Positions 15,021 to 24,417 of a DNA stretch of 34,529 nucleotides are shown here, in pieces. The stretch spans positions 1 to 34,529 of the forward strand of contig JAPUIA010000222.1 in the NCBI GenBank assembly GCA_027297435.1. Direction: 5' to 3'. The position numbers and the translations under genes were made by a program. This stretch comes from Gammaproteobacteria bacterium. Lineage in GTDB: Bacteria; Pseudomonadota; Gammaproteobacteria; Pseudomonadales; Azotimanducaceae. The notes below the pieces were generated by a model. That model worked only from the letters and a program-made list of their open reading frames with translations, did not search any database and was not told the DNA's origin. The stretch's first letter is position 1. Each line of letters opens with the position of its first letter.

Positions 15021-17270
15021 ATGTGGTTCGACACGTTGTTCAACCATCCCGCCGATGCCTACCGGACCGGCACGTTGCTGTTCGCCAATGTTGTCGAGCC
15101 ACTCTGGTGGTTCATAGGCGCCGGTATCGTCATCACTGCCATCGCCGCGAGCGTAGTGGTCGGTCGGCATACTCAGGCCCTCGCCTGGTGGCAGCGCACG
15201 ATCATCGCCGGCCTGCAGGCGGCCGTGGCGTTGGTTGTGATTGGCCTGCTGGCCGGCCCGGCGCTACAAACCACCACGTTGCAACCTGGCGCCAACAGCG
15301 TCGCCATACTCATCGACACATCCGGCAGTATGGGTTTCCCGAACGTCGCCAGCGATCCTGGGCAGACCCGATTGGACGCCGCCGTTGATCTGCTGCAACA
15401 GCACCTGATACTTAAGTTGTCCGATCTGACGGAGGTGGCGCTGTTTACTTTTGACACCTCGGCCGTGCGCCGGTCTGCAGACGAGGAAACCATTGATGGC
15501 CGCCTGGCAGCGGGCACGGAAACCAACCTCATCGCGTCTACCGCTTCGGTGCTGGATAGTTTCAAGGGTGCGCCGTTGGCTGCGGTGATCGTGCTGAGCG
15601 ACGGCGCCGACAACGGCAGCAACTCGAGCCCGGACATGGCTGCCCTCGCCGCCCATGGCGTGCCGGTGCACACCATCGGCTTCGGGCCCCGCTCTCTGCC
15701 GGGCGAAGTGCAGCTGGCCGACGTGCAACTCGCAGCAGACGCACCTCCTGCGAGCCGGGTAACCGCACATCTGGTCATCGAGCACACCGGTAGCGGAGAG
15801 GCAGTGGTACGCGTGCGCGACGGCGGGACCTTGCTGGCGGCACACCGGGTCCAGCTCCGCCCCGATACGCCAACGGTGAGGACGGAGATCGTTTTCGACA
15901 GCGGCAACGCCGGCATTCGCGAGCTCAGCTTCGAGCTGGAGCCACCGCCAGGCGATGTCCTGGCGCAAAACAATCAGATCCAGCGACTGCTCACCGTGAA
16001 CGAGCGGCGCCGGCGCCTCCTTTATCTCGAGGGCGAACCGCGGTGGGAGTACAAGTTCATCCGTCGTGCCATTGCCGGCGACAAAGTGTTGGAGCTCGTC
16101 AGCTGGTTGCGTACCACCGATCGTAAAACCTATCGTCAGGGCGTTTCCAATGAAGACGAGCTTGTCAGCGGGTTTCCACCGGATCTGCAGACCCTATACG
16201 GCTACGACGTGATCATACTCGGCAGCCTTGCGGCTACCTCGCTCAACCGCCAGCAGCATGAGTGGCTGGAGTCCTTCGTGGCTGAGCGTGGGGGCAGCTT
16301 GCTGGCCCTGGCTGGTCGTCAAGCGCTTACCGATGGGGGCTGGGATGTGCAGCCACTCGCAGCCGCTCTGCCGATAACTCTGGACCGTGAGTCCGGCCCG
16401 ACCTACGGCCCCGCCAGCGGCATCGTCCGCCCTACCCGCGATGGCCTGGTTTCGCCATTGACCCAACTCGCCGACGGCGAGGGGGTGAATGCATGGGCAA
16501 CCTTACCGTCGCTTGGCGATCATCAGCGTCTGGGGGCGTTGAAACCGGCGGCCACCACACTGCTCGAACTGGTCCAGGGAGAAGCGATTAGCCCCCTGCT
16601 GGTGACTCAACCGTATGGACTCGGTACTACGGCGGTGTTAGCCACCGCTACTACATGGCGTTGGCAGATGCGTACGCCACCCGACGATCCGCGCCATGGC
16701 TTGTTCTGGCGCCAACTGCTCCGGCAATTGGCGGAAATGGCACAACGGCAAAAAAACGTAGACCTCGCTAACGACGCGGGTGGCATCGTGGTGCACGTGG
16801 CAGTGAGGAATAAGCTATTCGAACCCGCCACTGACGTATCCGCCAGCGCCGTCATCACCCACCCGGACCGAACGGAGACGCAGTTGAGTCTGGCAGCAAC
16901 CGACGTACCGGGCGTGCTGGGGGCCCGCTATGTACCCGGCGTACCTGGCGTGTATCGGGTGGACGTAGCCATCGAGGACGCCGCCGGCAAGGAAACGATC
17001 ACACGTTTCGTGCGCACCGGCGTTGCCAACCGTGAGTATTTTCGACCGGTGCAGGACGAGCCGCTGTTGCGCCGCATGGCGCAAGCCACCGGTGGCCGAT
17101 TTTGGTCCCCGGAAGACGTCGCCGGCATCACGGCCGCGCTCACCTTTGCCGGCAGCGGCATCCGCGCCGTGGCGCTTTTGCCTCTCTGGAACATGCCAGC
17201 TTGCTTCCTCCTGCTCGTGCTGTTGAAGCTCGGCGAATGGGGACTGCGTCGCCTTTGGGGAAGGCTATGA
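15021..17270 (+). CDS. VWA-domain membrane protein with GATase1-like domain
   Basis: 749 aa. Two N-terminal membrane segments (about 27-47 and 60-80) lead into a VWA domain starting 'VAILIDTSGSM' with an intact MIDAS (Asp99-x-Ser101-x-Ser103). 'VIVLSDGADNGSNS' is the second metal-site loop. A GATase1-like region follows with 'LYLEGEPRWEYKFIRRAI', 'YDVIILGSL' and 'FVAERGGSLLALAGRQAL'. The C-terminus ends with a third membrane segment (about 716-736). Most of the protein would be periplasmic, with the MIDAS binding a divalent metal and a partner's acidic residue. The stop overlaps the next start (ATGA). It resembles proteins annotated as glutamine-amidotransferase-like next to MoxR ATPases, but no amidotransferase catalytic triad is evident. 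Confidence 0.88.
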   Translation: MWFDTLFNHPADAYRTGTLLFANVVEPLWWFIGAGIVITAIAASVVVGRHTQALAWWQRTIIAGLQAAVALVVIGLLAGPALQTTTLQPGANSVAILIDTSGSMGFPNVASDPGQTRLDAAVDLLQQHLILKLSDLTEVALFTFDTSAVRRSADEETIDGRLAAGTETNLIASTASVLDSFKGAPLAAVIVLSDGADNGSNSSPDMAALAAHGVPVHTIGFGPRSLPGEVQLADVQLAADAPPASRVTAHLVIEHTGSGEAVVRVRDGGTLLAAHRVQLRPDTPTVRTEIVFDSGNAGIRELSFELEPPPGDVLAQNNQIQRLLTVNERRRRLLYLEGEPRWEYKFIRRAIAGDKVLELVSWLRTTDRKTYRQGVSNEDELVSGFPPDLQTLYGYDVIILGSLAATSLNRQQHEWLESFVAERGGSLLALAGRQALTDGGWDVQPLAAALPITLDRESGPTYGPASGIVRPTRDGLVSPLTQLADGEGVNAWATLPSLGDHQRLGALKPAATTLLELVQGEAISPLLVTQPYGLGTTAVLATATTWRWQMRTPPDDPRHGLFWRQLLRQLAEMAQRQKNVDLANDAGGIVVHVAVRNKLFEPATDVSASAVITHPDRTETQLSLAATDVPGVLGARYVPGVPGVYRVDVAIEDAAGKETITRFVRTGVANREYFRPVQDEPLLRRMAQATGGRFWSPEDVAGITAALTFAGSGIRAVALLPLWNMPACFLLLVLLKLGEWGLRRLWGRL

Positions 17271-18181
17271 CAAGGGCGCATAAACGTTTGGCAGTCGGCT
17301 GTCTGTTGGCGGGCGTCTGCTCGTTTGTCGCAGGTCACACCCTTGGCGCTGAAACCCGTGTGCTCATCGTCGCGGGGTTGGGCGGCGAGCCCGGTTACGA
17401 GATCCAATTTCAACGCCATGCAAATGCCTCCGCAAAGCGTCTCCGCGAGGTGGCCAACGACGTCACCCTGCTGCTGGGAGAGATGGCGGGTCGCGATGCG
17501 GTGCGCTCGGCGCTGATAGACATCAATCGGCGCACCGCCGCTGACGATGCCCTCGTGTTGATGCTTATTGGCCACGGCAGCTATGACGGCGAGCACTTTC
17601 GGTTCAACGTACCAGGGCCGGACTTCACCGCCGTGGATCTTGCGGGCTGGCTCGAGCCGGTGGCCGCCAAGCGCCAGCTGGTGGTGGTTACGGGTAGCGC
17701 CAGCGGCGCTGTGCAGGCACCGCTGGTGCACGCCGGGCGTACGGTGATCACGGCGACCAGGAGTGGCCAGGAGCGCAACGCCACGGTATTCGCGCGATAT
17801 TTCAGCGAGGCGCTCGGTGCCAACGCCGCCGATGTCGACAAGGACCAACGCATTACCGGGCAAGAAGCCTTCAGCTACGCGTCTCGCGAAGTCGAGGGTT
17901 ACTACGCCTCGCAACAAGAGATGGCCACCGAACATCCGTTGTCCGAAGGGCCGGAGGCGGCGACCGTGCTGGCCCGCTTGGAGAGCTTGCCTGCGTTCGA
18001 GCTGTTCGTAACGCCGGGGTATGCTCGCCTGGAGGCACTCGAGCAGGACATCGCCGCGCTCAGGGCCGACAAAAGCAGTTACGCCCAGGCAGACTACTAC
18101 GCTGAACTGCAACGGCTGTTACTGGAGCTCGTCGTAGTAGAAAGCCAGCTGGAGGAAGTCACCGGGGAGGGCAACCCGTGA
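17267..18181 (+). CDS. C13/caspase-like peptidase homologue lacking the catalytic cysteine
   Basis: 304 aa from ATG 17267, which overlaps the preceding stop (ATGA). Longer in-frame starts lie inside the upstream gene and are rejected. A signal peptide covers residues 1-28 ('LLAGVCSFVAGHTLGAE'). The caspase/legumain fold is suggested by 'RVLIVAGLGGEPGYEIQF', 'DDALVLMLIGHGSYDGEHF' (catalytic His103 in GHG) and 'RQLVVVTGSASGA'. The Cys of the usual CxSG motif is here Ser144, so the site should be inactive or changed. 'DVDKDQRITGQEAF' (189-202) is an EF-hand-like loop. It is probably a periplasmic pseudoenzyme that scaffolds or binds peptides for the neighbouring metallopeptidase and MoxR system. 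The next gene overlaps its stop (GTGA). Confidence 0.8.
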   Translation: MTRAHKRLAVGCLLAGVCSFVAGHTLGAETRVLIVAGLGGEPGYEIQFQRHANASAKRLREVANDVTLLLGEMAGRDAVRSALIDINRRTAADDALVLMLIGHGSYDGEHFRFNVPGPDFTAVDLAGWLEPVAAKRQLVVVTGSASGAVQAPLVHAGRTVITATRSGQERNATVFARYFSEALGANAADVDKDQRITGQEAFSYASREVEGYYASQQEMATEHPLSEGPEAATVLARLESLPAFELFVTPGYARLEALEQDIAALRADKSSYAQADYYAELQRLLLELVVVESQLEEVTGEGNP

Positions 18182-20247
18182 CCGTCCTCAGGCCACGCTT
18201 TACGCCGGGCGTGCGGCTTGCGTGGCTCTTGCTCTCGATCATGCCACCGGCGATGGCGAGCGAGACCGCACCCGCCGCGACCACCTCGCTGGCGCGCTGC
18301 GATGCCGAGGACGATAGCGGTGATCCGACGGCTCGCAACTGCTACCTCGACCTGCTGAGCCGCACCTCTGACGATGCGATACGCGCCGAGGTTCTGTGGC
18401 GCATGGGTAACACCGATGGCGCAAACCGCGCTTTCCGGAGGGCGGCCCGCACCGAACCCGGCAACCCAGACGTATTGGCACGCTGGGGGCTGCTCTATAT
18501 CGAGGTGCACCAGGACGCAGACGCCGAAGCGCTATTCAAGGAGGCGTTGGCCATCGACCCGCTGCACGCGGACGCGCTGCTCGGACAGGCTGAGCTCTTG
18601 GCCAACCGCTTCGAGGGACGCGCCCAGAACCTCATCGGCAACGTGCTGACCCGCGAACCCGACCATCCTCGAGCCAACCTGCTGCTCGCCCGGCTGCATC
18701 TGGAGGTGGGTGATGTGGATACCGCCCGCGCCGTGCTCACTCGGTTGCTCGACGGTCCGAGCGGCACATCGTCTGACAATGCGCTCGACACAACCGACCT
18801 ACTCGATGCCTATGCGCTGCTGGCGGCCGCTGACCATGTCGCGGGCCGGGTACCGAGCCCCTGGACAGTCAAGGCACTGCAAGTGAATCCCGGCTTCGGC
18901 GACATCCACGCGGTACCTGCTCACTTCTACATCATCACGCGCCGCTACACCGAGGCCGTGGCATTGCTCGAGCAAGCCGCACGCACGGAGCCGAACCACT
19001 GGCGCGCCCACGCAGACCTCGGCATCAACTTGTTGCGGCTGAACCGCTTCGACCAAGCTCGCGAGCATCTGGAACGCGCTTACGCCGGTGATCCGTACAA
19101 CGCACGGGTGGTAAACACACTGCGATTGCTGGACAGCCTTTCGAACTTCGACACGCTCTCGTCAGCCAACTTGATACTGCGGGTACACAAGAGCGAATCT
19201 GCCGTACTCGCCCCCTACGTGCGGGAGTTTGTCAACGCGGCGGAAGGCGCAATGGCGGCTCGCTACGGCTACGAGCTCGAACGGCCGATCGTCATCGAAC
19301 TGTATCAGCATCACGACGACTTCGCCGTGCGCACCGCCGGATTGCCGGGGCTCGGTATCCTCGGCGCGACGTTCGGCGACGTGGTGGTGATGGACGGCCC
19401 TTCAGCCAAGAGCGCCGAAGAATTCGATTGGGTCAGCGCCCTTTGGCACGAACTGGCACACGTGATCACGTTGAACGCCACCAACAACCGGGTTTCCCGC
19501 TGGTTCGCCGAGGGTGTGAGCGTGTTCGAGGAGTGGCGCTACGGCCCGAGTGCCAACGCGTCGGTGCCGTTGAGTTTTCTCGAGGCCATAGCCGAAGAGC
19601 GGCTGCTGCCCGTGGCCGACCTCGACGAGGGCTTCATCCGGCCCCGTTACCCCGACCAGATATCCATTTCCTACCTGCAGGCTGGTCTCTTGTGCCTCTT
19701 TATCGCTGACCATTTCGAAAACGGTCTGGTGGACATGCTGGAGGCATACGGTAAAGGTGCGACAACCGTCGCAGCCATCGAGCAGGCGCTGTCGCTCGCG
19801 CCGGTGCAACTCGACGAGGCGTTCGCCGGATATCTCGATGAGCGCTTTGGCAAGGTTGTGGAAGGGCTCGACGCATTGAAGGACGCAACGCGCGAAGCAG
19901 CCGCAGCCATCAAGGCTGAGCGCTGGCTCGACGCGGCTACATCCGCGGAGCATGCGATTGGTCTCTATCCGGAGCATGTAGGGCCCGCCAGCCCCTATCT
20001 GCTGTTGGCGCGCGCGGCCGAGCTGGGGCAGCAGGATGACAAGGCCATGGACGCACTGACGCGTTATTGGCAAGCCGGGGGACGCAATCCCGACGCGCTG
20101 GAAAACCTCGCGCAGGGCTACCATGGCGCCGCCAATCCGATTGCGGCGATCGCGGTGCAAAGCGTGTTGGCCCGGGCCGCCCCGCTGGTGGCCGGCCATC
20201 ACGCCACGCTCGGCGACTGGTTGTCCGCCGTCGGTCGGCACGCTTAG
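18178..20247 (+). CDS. TPR protein with gluzincin (peptidase MA-like) domain, ended early by an amber codon
   Basis: 689 aa from GTG 18178, which overlaps the previous stop and has a GGGGAGGG Shine-Dalgarno. A signal peptide (about 1-28) is followed by TPR repeats (about 65-190 and 240-310). The metallopeptidase domain has 'ALWHELAHVITLN' with zinc ligands His424 and His428 and base Glu425. Glu445 in 'RWFAEGVSVFEEW' is the third ligand, all intact. More TPR-like helices run to the end. The frame stops at TAG 20245-20247 (codon 690), but the same frame continues with a well-formed TPR for 62 codons to a TGA that overlaps the MoxR start. The ancestral gene was therefore 752 aa, and the amber codon is a recent GAG-to-TAG-like change, a sequencing error or a readthrough site. 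The catalytic domain is upstream and would be made either way. Confidence 0.88.
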   Translation: MTVLRPRFTPGVRLAWLLLSIMPPAMASETAPAATTSLARCDAEDDSGDPTARNCYLDLLSRTSDDAIRAEVLWRMGNTDGANRAFRRAARTEPGNPDVLARWGLLYIEVHQDADAEALFKEALAIDPLHADALLGQAELLANRFEGRAQNLIGNVLTREPDHPRANLLLARLHLEVGDVDTARAVLTRLLDGPSGTSSDNALDTTDLLDAYALLAAADHVAGRVPSPWTVKALQVNPGFGDIHAVPAHFYIITRRYTEAVALLEQAARTEPNHWRAHADLGINLLRLNRFDQAREHLERAYAGDPYNARVVNTLRLLDSLSNFDTLSSANLILRVHKSESAVLAPYVREFVNAAEGAMAARYGYELERPIVIELYQHHDDFAVRTAGLPGLGILGATFGDVVVMDGPSAKSAEEFDWVSALWHELAHVITLNATNNRVSRWFAEGVSVFEEWRYGPSANASVPLSFLEAIAEERLLPVADLDEGFIRPRYPDQISISYLQAGLLCLFIADHFENGLVDMLEAYGKGATTVAAIEQALSLAPVQLDEAFAGYLDERFGKVVEGLDALKDATREAAAAIKAERWLDAATSAEHAIGLYPEHVGPASPYLLLARAAELGQQDDKAMDALTRYWQAGGRNPDALENLAQGYHGAANPIAAIAVQSVLARAAPLVAGHHATLGDWLSAVGRHA

Positions 20248-20436
20248 GCACTAACCGAGTATGAGTCCGTGTTGGCACTCGCGCCCCACGACAAGGCCGG
20301 CGCCCACTACAAACTTGCAAGCGCCCTGCATCAGCTCAACCGAATCGAAGAAGCCCGCCGCGAGGTGCTCTACGCCCTCGAGATCGCACCACGTTTTCGC
20401 CCTGCCCTATCACTGTTAGTCGAGATCAGCCAATGA
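20248..20436 (+). pseudogene. Orphaned C-terminal TPR of the gluzincin peptidase, downstream of the amber codon
   Basis: 62 sense codons in the same frame as the preceding gene, directly after its TAG. The translation has TPR spacing and residues ('YESVLALAPHDKAGAHYKLA', then 'ALEIAPRFRPALSLL'). Its TGA overlaps the ATG of the MoxR gene (ATGA), like the other junctions in this operon. It has no start codon with a Shine-Dalgarno of its own. Confidence 0.8.
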
Positions 20437-21458
20437 GTGAGAGCACCCTAGATACCGGAGATACCGAAGCAACCGAAGCGCTGGTAGAGAAGTTCCGTGA
20501 AACCATGGCACGCATCCGCGCCGAACTCGGCAAGGTGATCGTGGGTCAGGACGAAGTGCTCGAGCAGCTCTTGATCACCGTGCTGATTGGCGGCCACTGC
20601 CTGATCACCGGTCTTCCTGGAACCGCCAAAACCCTCATGGTGCAATCCCTGGCCGATGCGCTGGGCCTCAATTTCAAACGCATTCAGTTCACCCCGGATC
20701 TGATGCCTACCGACGTTACCGGCACCGACATCATCGACACCGATCCTGCTACCGGCGAGCGCACCTGGCGCTTCGTCCCGGGACCGGTCTTCACCAACGT
20801 GTTGCTGGCCGACGAGATCAACCGCACGCCACCCAAAACCCAGTCCGCGTTGCTGGAAGCCATGCAGGAGGCGAGCGTAACCATCCGCGGCACCACGCAT
20901 AAGTTGCAACCTCCGTTTGTCGTGCTAGCGACGCAGAACCCCATCGAGCTAGAGGGTACCTATCCGTTGCCCGAAGCCCAGCTCGACCGATTCATCTTCA
21001 ACGTTGTCCTCGACTACCTCGATGCGGACGAGGAAGTCGCCGTAGTCGAACGCAACACGTTGGGCCTGGGAATGCCGGAGATCTCACCATGCACCGATGC
21101 GGCGAGCTTGCTGGATATACAACGTCTGGTGCGCCAAGTACCCATATCCGATGCGATGAATCGCTTTGCCGTAAACCTCACACGTGCAACGCGACCTCAT
21201 GAAGACGCCGCTAGCGAGCGTGTGCGCAGCTATGTCAGCTACGGCGCGTCTGTGCGCGCGGCGATCTTTCTTTCGCTTACTGCCCGTGCCCGGGCGCTGC
21301 TCAATGGTCGTTACCACGTGATACCGGACGACATCCGCACGCTGGCTCTACCCGTGCTACGGCATCGCCTACAACTCAACTACCTGGCAGAATCCGATCA
21401 GGTAAACGTAGACACGCTTGTCACCGATCTACTCGATCGCGCACAGGGTGATGCATGA
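20433..21458 (+). CDS. MoxR-family AAA+ ATPase
   Basis: 341 aa, cytoplasmic. Walker A 'GLPGTAKT' (60-67), Walker B 'VLLADEIN' (123-130), sensor 1 'ATQNP' (166-170) and the 'EAQLDRF' segment (181-187) are all intact. The 'TPDLMPTDVTGTDI' insert before Walker B is typical of MoxR. A C-terminal lid domain follows ('VRSYVSYGASVRAAIFLSL', 'GRYHVIPDDIRTLALPVLRHRL'). MoxR ATPases act as chaperones or metal-insertion motors that work on VWA-domain partners, three of which are encoded alongside. The ATG overlaps the TGA that ends the extended TPR-peptidase frame. The start has only a weak GAG ribosome site, so its translation probably relies on coupling that the upstream amber codon would disturb. Confidence 0.95.
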   Translation: MSESTLDTGDTEATEALVEKFRETMARIRAELGKVIVGQDEVLEQLLITVLIGGHCLITGLPGTAKTLMVQSLADALGLNFKRIQFTPDLMPTDVTGTDIIDTDPATGERTWRFVPGPVFTNVLLADEINRTPPKTQSALLEAMQEASVTIRGTTHKLQPPFVVLATQNPIELEGTYPLPEAQLDRFIFNVVLDYLDADEEVAVVERNTLGLGMPEISPCTDAASLLDIQRLVRQVPISDAMNRFAVNLTRATRPHEDAASERVRSYVSYGASVRAAIFLSLTARARALLNGRYHVIPDDIRTLALPVLRHRLQLNYLAESDQVNVDTLVTDLLDRAQGDA

Positions 21459-22387
21459 GCACCACCACCGCGCCTGCTGCTCCCAGCGTTCGCCGGCGGC
21501 TGATCGAGCCGACAATACTGGCTCAGCTCGCCAACCTGGAGCTGGTGGCGCGCACGGCCGTGGAGGGTATGCTGGTGGGTCTGCACCGCTCGCCCACCTT
21601 CGGCTTCAGTCAGGAATTCGCCGAGTACCGTGCGTACATGCCCGGCGACGACCTGCGCTACATTGACTGGAGCGTGTACGCACGCACCGATAAAACCTAC
21701 ATCAAGCGCTACTTTGGAGACACCAACTGCCAACTGATGGTGCTGCTCGACACGAGTGCATCCATGGATCCGCTCGATACCCCGACCAGCGGAGCGGTCA
21801 CCAAGCTCGACTATGCGCGGTTCTTCGCTGCCGCGCTCGTCTACCTCGCGGCCCGCCAGCACGACGCGGTGGGATTGCTGGCGTTCAACGAAGGCATTCA
21901 CGTTTACCACCCCCCGGCCACGCGACCGGCCAGGGTGCGCATCCTCTACCACGAACTCGACCGGCTCGAAAGCCGCGGCGGTACCGACTGGCGACAGGCA
22001 CTGGAATACGTGCAGACGCGACTGCGCAAAAAAAGCCTATTGGTCGTGCTCTCGGATTTTTACACCGAGCCGGAAGATTTGGCTCACGTATTGCGCGGGT
22101 TTGTCGCACGCGGCCACGACGTGTTGTTGATACACGTGCTGGACCCGGGTGAGCGCGAGGTGCGGCTAAAGCGCGCCGCAACGCTACGCGATGTAGAAAC
22201 CGGGGAGGTCATGGAAGTCTCCCCCGACGAACTCGCAGCCGACTACCCGAAACGCCTGCAGAGCCACGTGGACTCGCTGGAAAGACTGACCTTGCGTATG
22301 GGCGGTCACTACCTGCAGGTCTACACCGACCAGCCTCTCGATCGGACCCTGGCCGGCTATCTGCGCTTCCGGGCGAGACATTTCTAG
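21455..22387 (+). CDS. DUF58 domain protein (VWA-like partner of MoxR)
   Basis: 310 aa, soluble, start overlapping the MoxR stop (ATGA). The DUF58 hallmark 'FAEYRAYMPGDDLRYIDWSVYARTDKTYIKRY' occupies residues 55-86. The VWA-like fold then begins 'LMVLLDTSASM' with MIDAS residues Asp99, Ser101 and Ser103, followed by 'RGGTDWRQAL' and 'LLVVLSDFYTEPEDL'. DUF58 proteins are nearly always next to MoxR and are thought to be its direct client or adaptor, linking the ATPase to membrane VWA proteins. The next gene starts within the final stop codon (TAGTG). Confidence 0.94.
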   Translation: MSTTTAPAAPSVRRRLIEPTILAQLANLELVARTAVEGMLVGLHRSPTFGFSQEFAEYRAYMPGDDLRYIDWSVYARTDKTYIKRYFGDTNCQLMVLLDTSASMDPLDTPTSGAVTKLDYARFFAAALVYLAARQHDAVGLLAFNEGIHVYHPPATRPARVRILYHELDRLESRGGTDWRQALEYVQTRLRKKSLLVVLSDFYTEPEDLAHVLRGFVARGHDVLLIHVLDPGEREVRLKRAATLRDVETGEVMEVSPDELAADYPKRLQSHVDSLERLTLRMGGHYLQVYTDQPLDRTLAGYLRFRARHF

Positions 22388-24417
22388 TGTATCTGCTATC
22401 CGCAGCTTTCCTGGCAGGGCTCGTCTTGCTGGCAGTACCCTGGTGGTTGCACCGGCTGAGTGCTCACGCTGCAGAGCAGCATACGTTCAGCTCCTTGTTG
22501 CTGATGCGTCCCAGCCAAGCGCCGGTGCACATCCGGCGCAAACTGCAGCGCCTGTGGTTGCTGGCGTTGCGGCTATTGTTGCTGTGTGTCGCCTGCCTCG
22601 CATTCACTCAACCGATGTTGAAGCTCGCGGGAAGCGCTGGTTTAAGCGCGATACCGGTGCCCGACAGGGTGATCGTGCTGGACACCTCGTTGTCGATGAA
22701 TCGCTCCGCTGACGGCGGGAGCGGCGAGCGCGCGTTCGCGGAAGCGCAACGCACCGCCCACGCGCTGGTGCGCAGCCTGCCGACAGCCGGGCGCGCTGCA
22801 TTGGTTACCGTGGGTAATAAAATCGAGCTCGAGGCTCCGCTGACCGATGACCGGCCACGGCTCAACACGGCCATCGCAGCCAGCGCCCCGGGCGCTGCAC
22901 GGTTGCGTCTGGATGGTCTGCTCGGCCGCATCGCCAATCTGACCGGCACGTTGGCGTCGCCCGGAGAACCGCTAGAAGTACACCTGATCTCCGACTTTCA
23001 AGCGACGTCCATGCCGGATCAGTTCAATGCGCTGATAGAAGGCTCGATTTGGCCCGTGACCCTACACCCGGTGAGCAGCGACGCCCCGAATTGGGCAGTA
23101 ACGCATCTGGCATTCCGGTACGGGAATCAGCGGCGCACCCAAGCGTCACCGAAGACCGTGGAAGTGACGGTCCGCGGGTTCGCCACCCCGGCACGCGCCA
23201 TCGATGTGATTCTGGAACAGAACGAGCTGCCCGTCGGCCGACAAAATGTGGTTGTTCAAGCTAACGGCAGTACCACCGTGCGATTCGAACTACCGCCCGC
23301 GGGACGCGGTCACACCACCTGGCTCGCACGCCTGGAGGTCGACGATGCCCTCGACGACGACGATACGCGACGCTTGGTGCGAGCCGACCGCGAGCAAACT
23401 CCGTTGCCGGTGATCACTTCTAGCGAGCGGTCTTACGCCTACCTGCGGGCAGCGGTGCAAGCGGCCGCCCCAAACTTTGCACCGGTGAGACAAACGGTGG
23501 CTCGAGATCTCGCCGGACCCGTGGTGGTGCTCGCCGATCCCGGTGTGCTTCTTGGCAGCACCGAGCGTGCGCTAACGCGATTTCTTCGATCCGGAGGCGC
23601 CGTGCTGCTCACCGCAGGACCGGCGACCCGGAGTGCAGGAAGCCTACCGCTTCTGGACACCGCATTGGCGCCGGGTCGCTTCGACCAGACAAGTCGCGGC
23701 ATCGTGGCCATCGACCGCAGCCACCCGGTGCTTACCGGTTTTGGCGCCTGGCGTGACCTGACGGTATTTCAGGTGGTGAAGGCAGCCGCGGGCGCGGAAC
23801 TTGGAACCGGCGAGGTGATCATGGCGTTGGACGACGGCACGCCCCTGCTGGTAGAACATCCGGTGGGCAGAGGGCGGCTGATGGTGCTCACAACCGCTCT
23901 TGATCCCGAGTGGAGCTCGCTGGTGGTGCGTCCCGCCTTCGTCAGCTTCATGGCTAACCTCTTGGGTTACCTGGCGGAAGACCTGTTACCCGCTGAGGCG
24001 TTGGTGGGCCAAGCTTTTGCCATACCGGCGCAATCGGTGCAGCTATTCGACGCGGCAGGAGCGCGCGTGCTCGGTCTTGCGGACACCGTCGGGCGGCCGA
24101 CGGTGAGTGTCGATGTGCCCGGTGTGTATCAACTTCGCACGCCGAGCCGCGCCCGGCCCCTGGCCGTAAACACTCATGTGTGGGAATCGGATCTCCGCCG
24201 AGCACCGGATGAGCTACTCGCGCGCTGGCAGGCCGCAACCGCACACGAAGGCATCGCCCCAAACACGCCGAGTGTCCCAGAGCGCGCCGGTGACACAACC
24301 CATATCCAGGCACTGGGGCCGTGGCTGCTTGCGCTTTTGGCACTGTTGGTGCTTGCCGAACCCCTGCTCGCCAACGGTGGGCCAACGGGTCGGTTACGCT
24401 GGAACCTGCGCACATGA
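22387..24417 (+). CDS. BatA-like VWA membrane protein
   Basis: 676 aa from a GTG start that shares one base with the preceding TAG. The first 80 residues match the aerotolerance-regulator N-terminal (BatA) region, with membrane segments at about 3-20 and 57-75 and the 'WWLHRLSAH' and 'LLLMRPSQAP' motifs. The VWA domain has 'VIVLDTSLSMNRS', keeping the Asp-x-Ser-x-Ser MIDAS. A GATase1-like C-half carries 'FLRSGGAVLLTAGPA' and 'GRGRLMVLTTALDPEWSSLV', and a final membrane segment lies near 645-662. It is likely a MIDAS-dependent partner of the MoxR ATPase at the inner membrane. BatB, BatC and BatD homologues are not recognised here; their place is taken by the other VWA and DUF proteins of this operon. 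Confidence 0.88.
   Translation: MYLLSAAFLAGLVLLAVPWWLHRLSAHAAEQHTFSSLLLMRPSQAPVHIRRKLQRLWLLALRLLLLCVACLAFTQPMLKLAGSAGLSAIPVPDRVIVLDTSLSMNRSADGGSGERAFAEAQRTAHALVRSLPTAGRAALVTVGNKIELEAPLTDDRPRLNTAIAASAPGAARLRLDGLLGRIANLTGTLASPGEPLEVHLISDFQATSMPDQFNALIEGSIWPVTLHPVSSDAPNWAVTHLAFRYGNQRRTQASPKTVEVTVRGFATPARAIDVILEQNELPVGRQNVVVQANGSTTVRFELPPAGRGHTTWLARLEVDDALDDDDTRRLVRADREQTPLPVITSSERSYAYLRAAVQAAAPNFAPVRQTVARDLAGPVVVLADPGVLLGSTERALTRFLRSGGAVLLTAGPATRSAGSLPLLDTALAPGRFDQTSRGIVAIDRSHPVLTGFGAWRDLTVFQVVKAAAGAELGTGEVIMALDDGTPLLVEHPVGRGRLMVLTTALDPEWSSLVVRPAFVSFMANLLGYLAEDLLPAEALVGQAFAIPAQSVQLFDAAGARVLGLADTVGRPTVSVDVPGVYQLRTPSRARPLAVNTHVWESDLRRAPDELLARWQAATAHEGIAPNTPSVPERAGDTTHIQALGPWLLALLALLVLAEPLLANGGPTGRLRWNLRT

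Noticed and set aside
17102-17266. Extended start of the C13-like protein inside the upstream VWA gene
   Set aside because: ATG 17267 overlaps the upstream stop as at the other junctions and starts directly with a signal peptide.
20245-20247. Amber codon as a possible pyrrolysine or programmed readthrough signal
   Set aside because: No PYLIS-like context is recognised and the position is an ordinary TPR residue. A nonsense change or sequence error is simpler, though readthrough is not excluded.
24321-24413. Extended start of the DUF4175 protein inside the BatA-like gene
   Set aside because: ATG 24414 forms the usual ATGA junction and the added residues are a frame shadow of the upstream gene.
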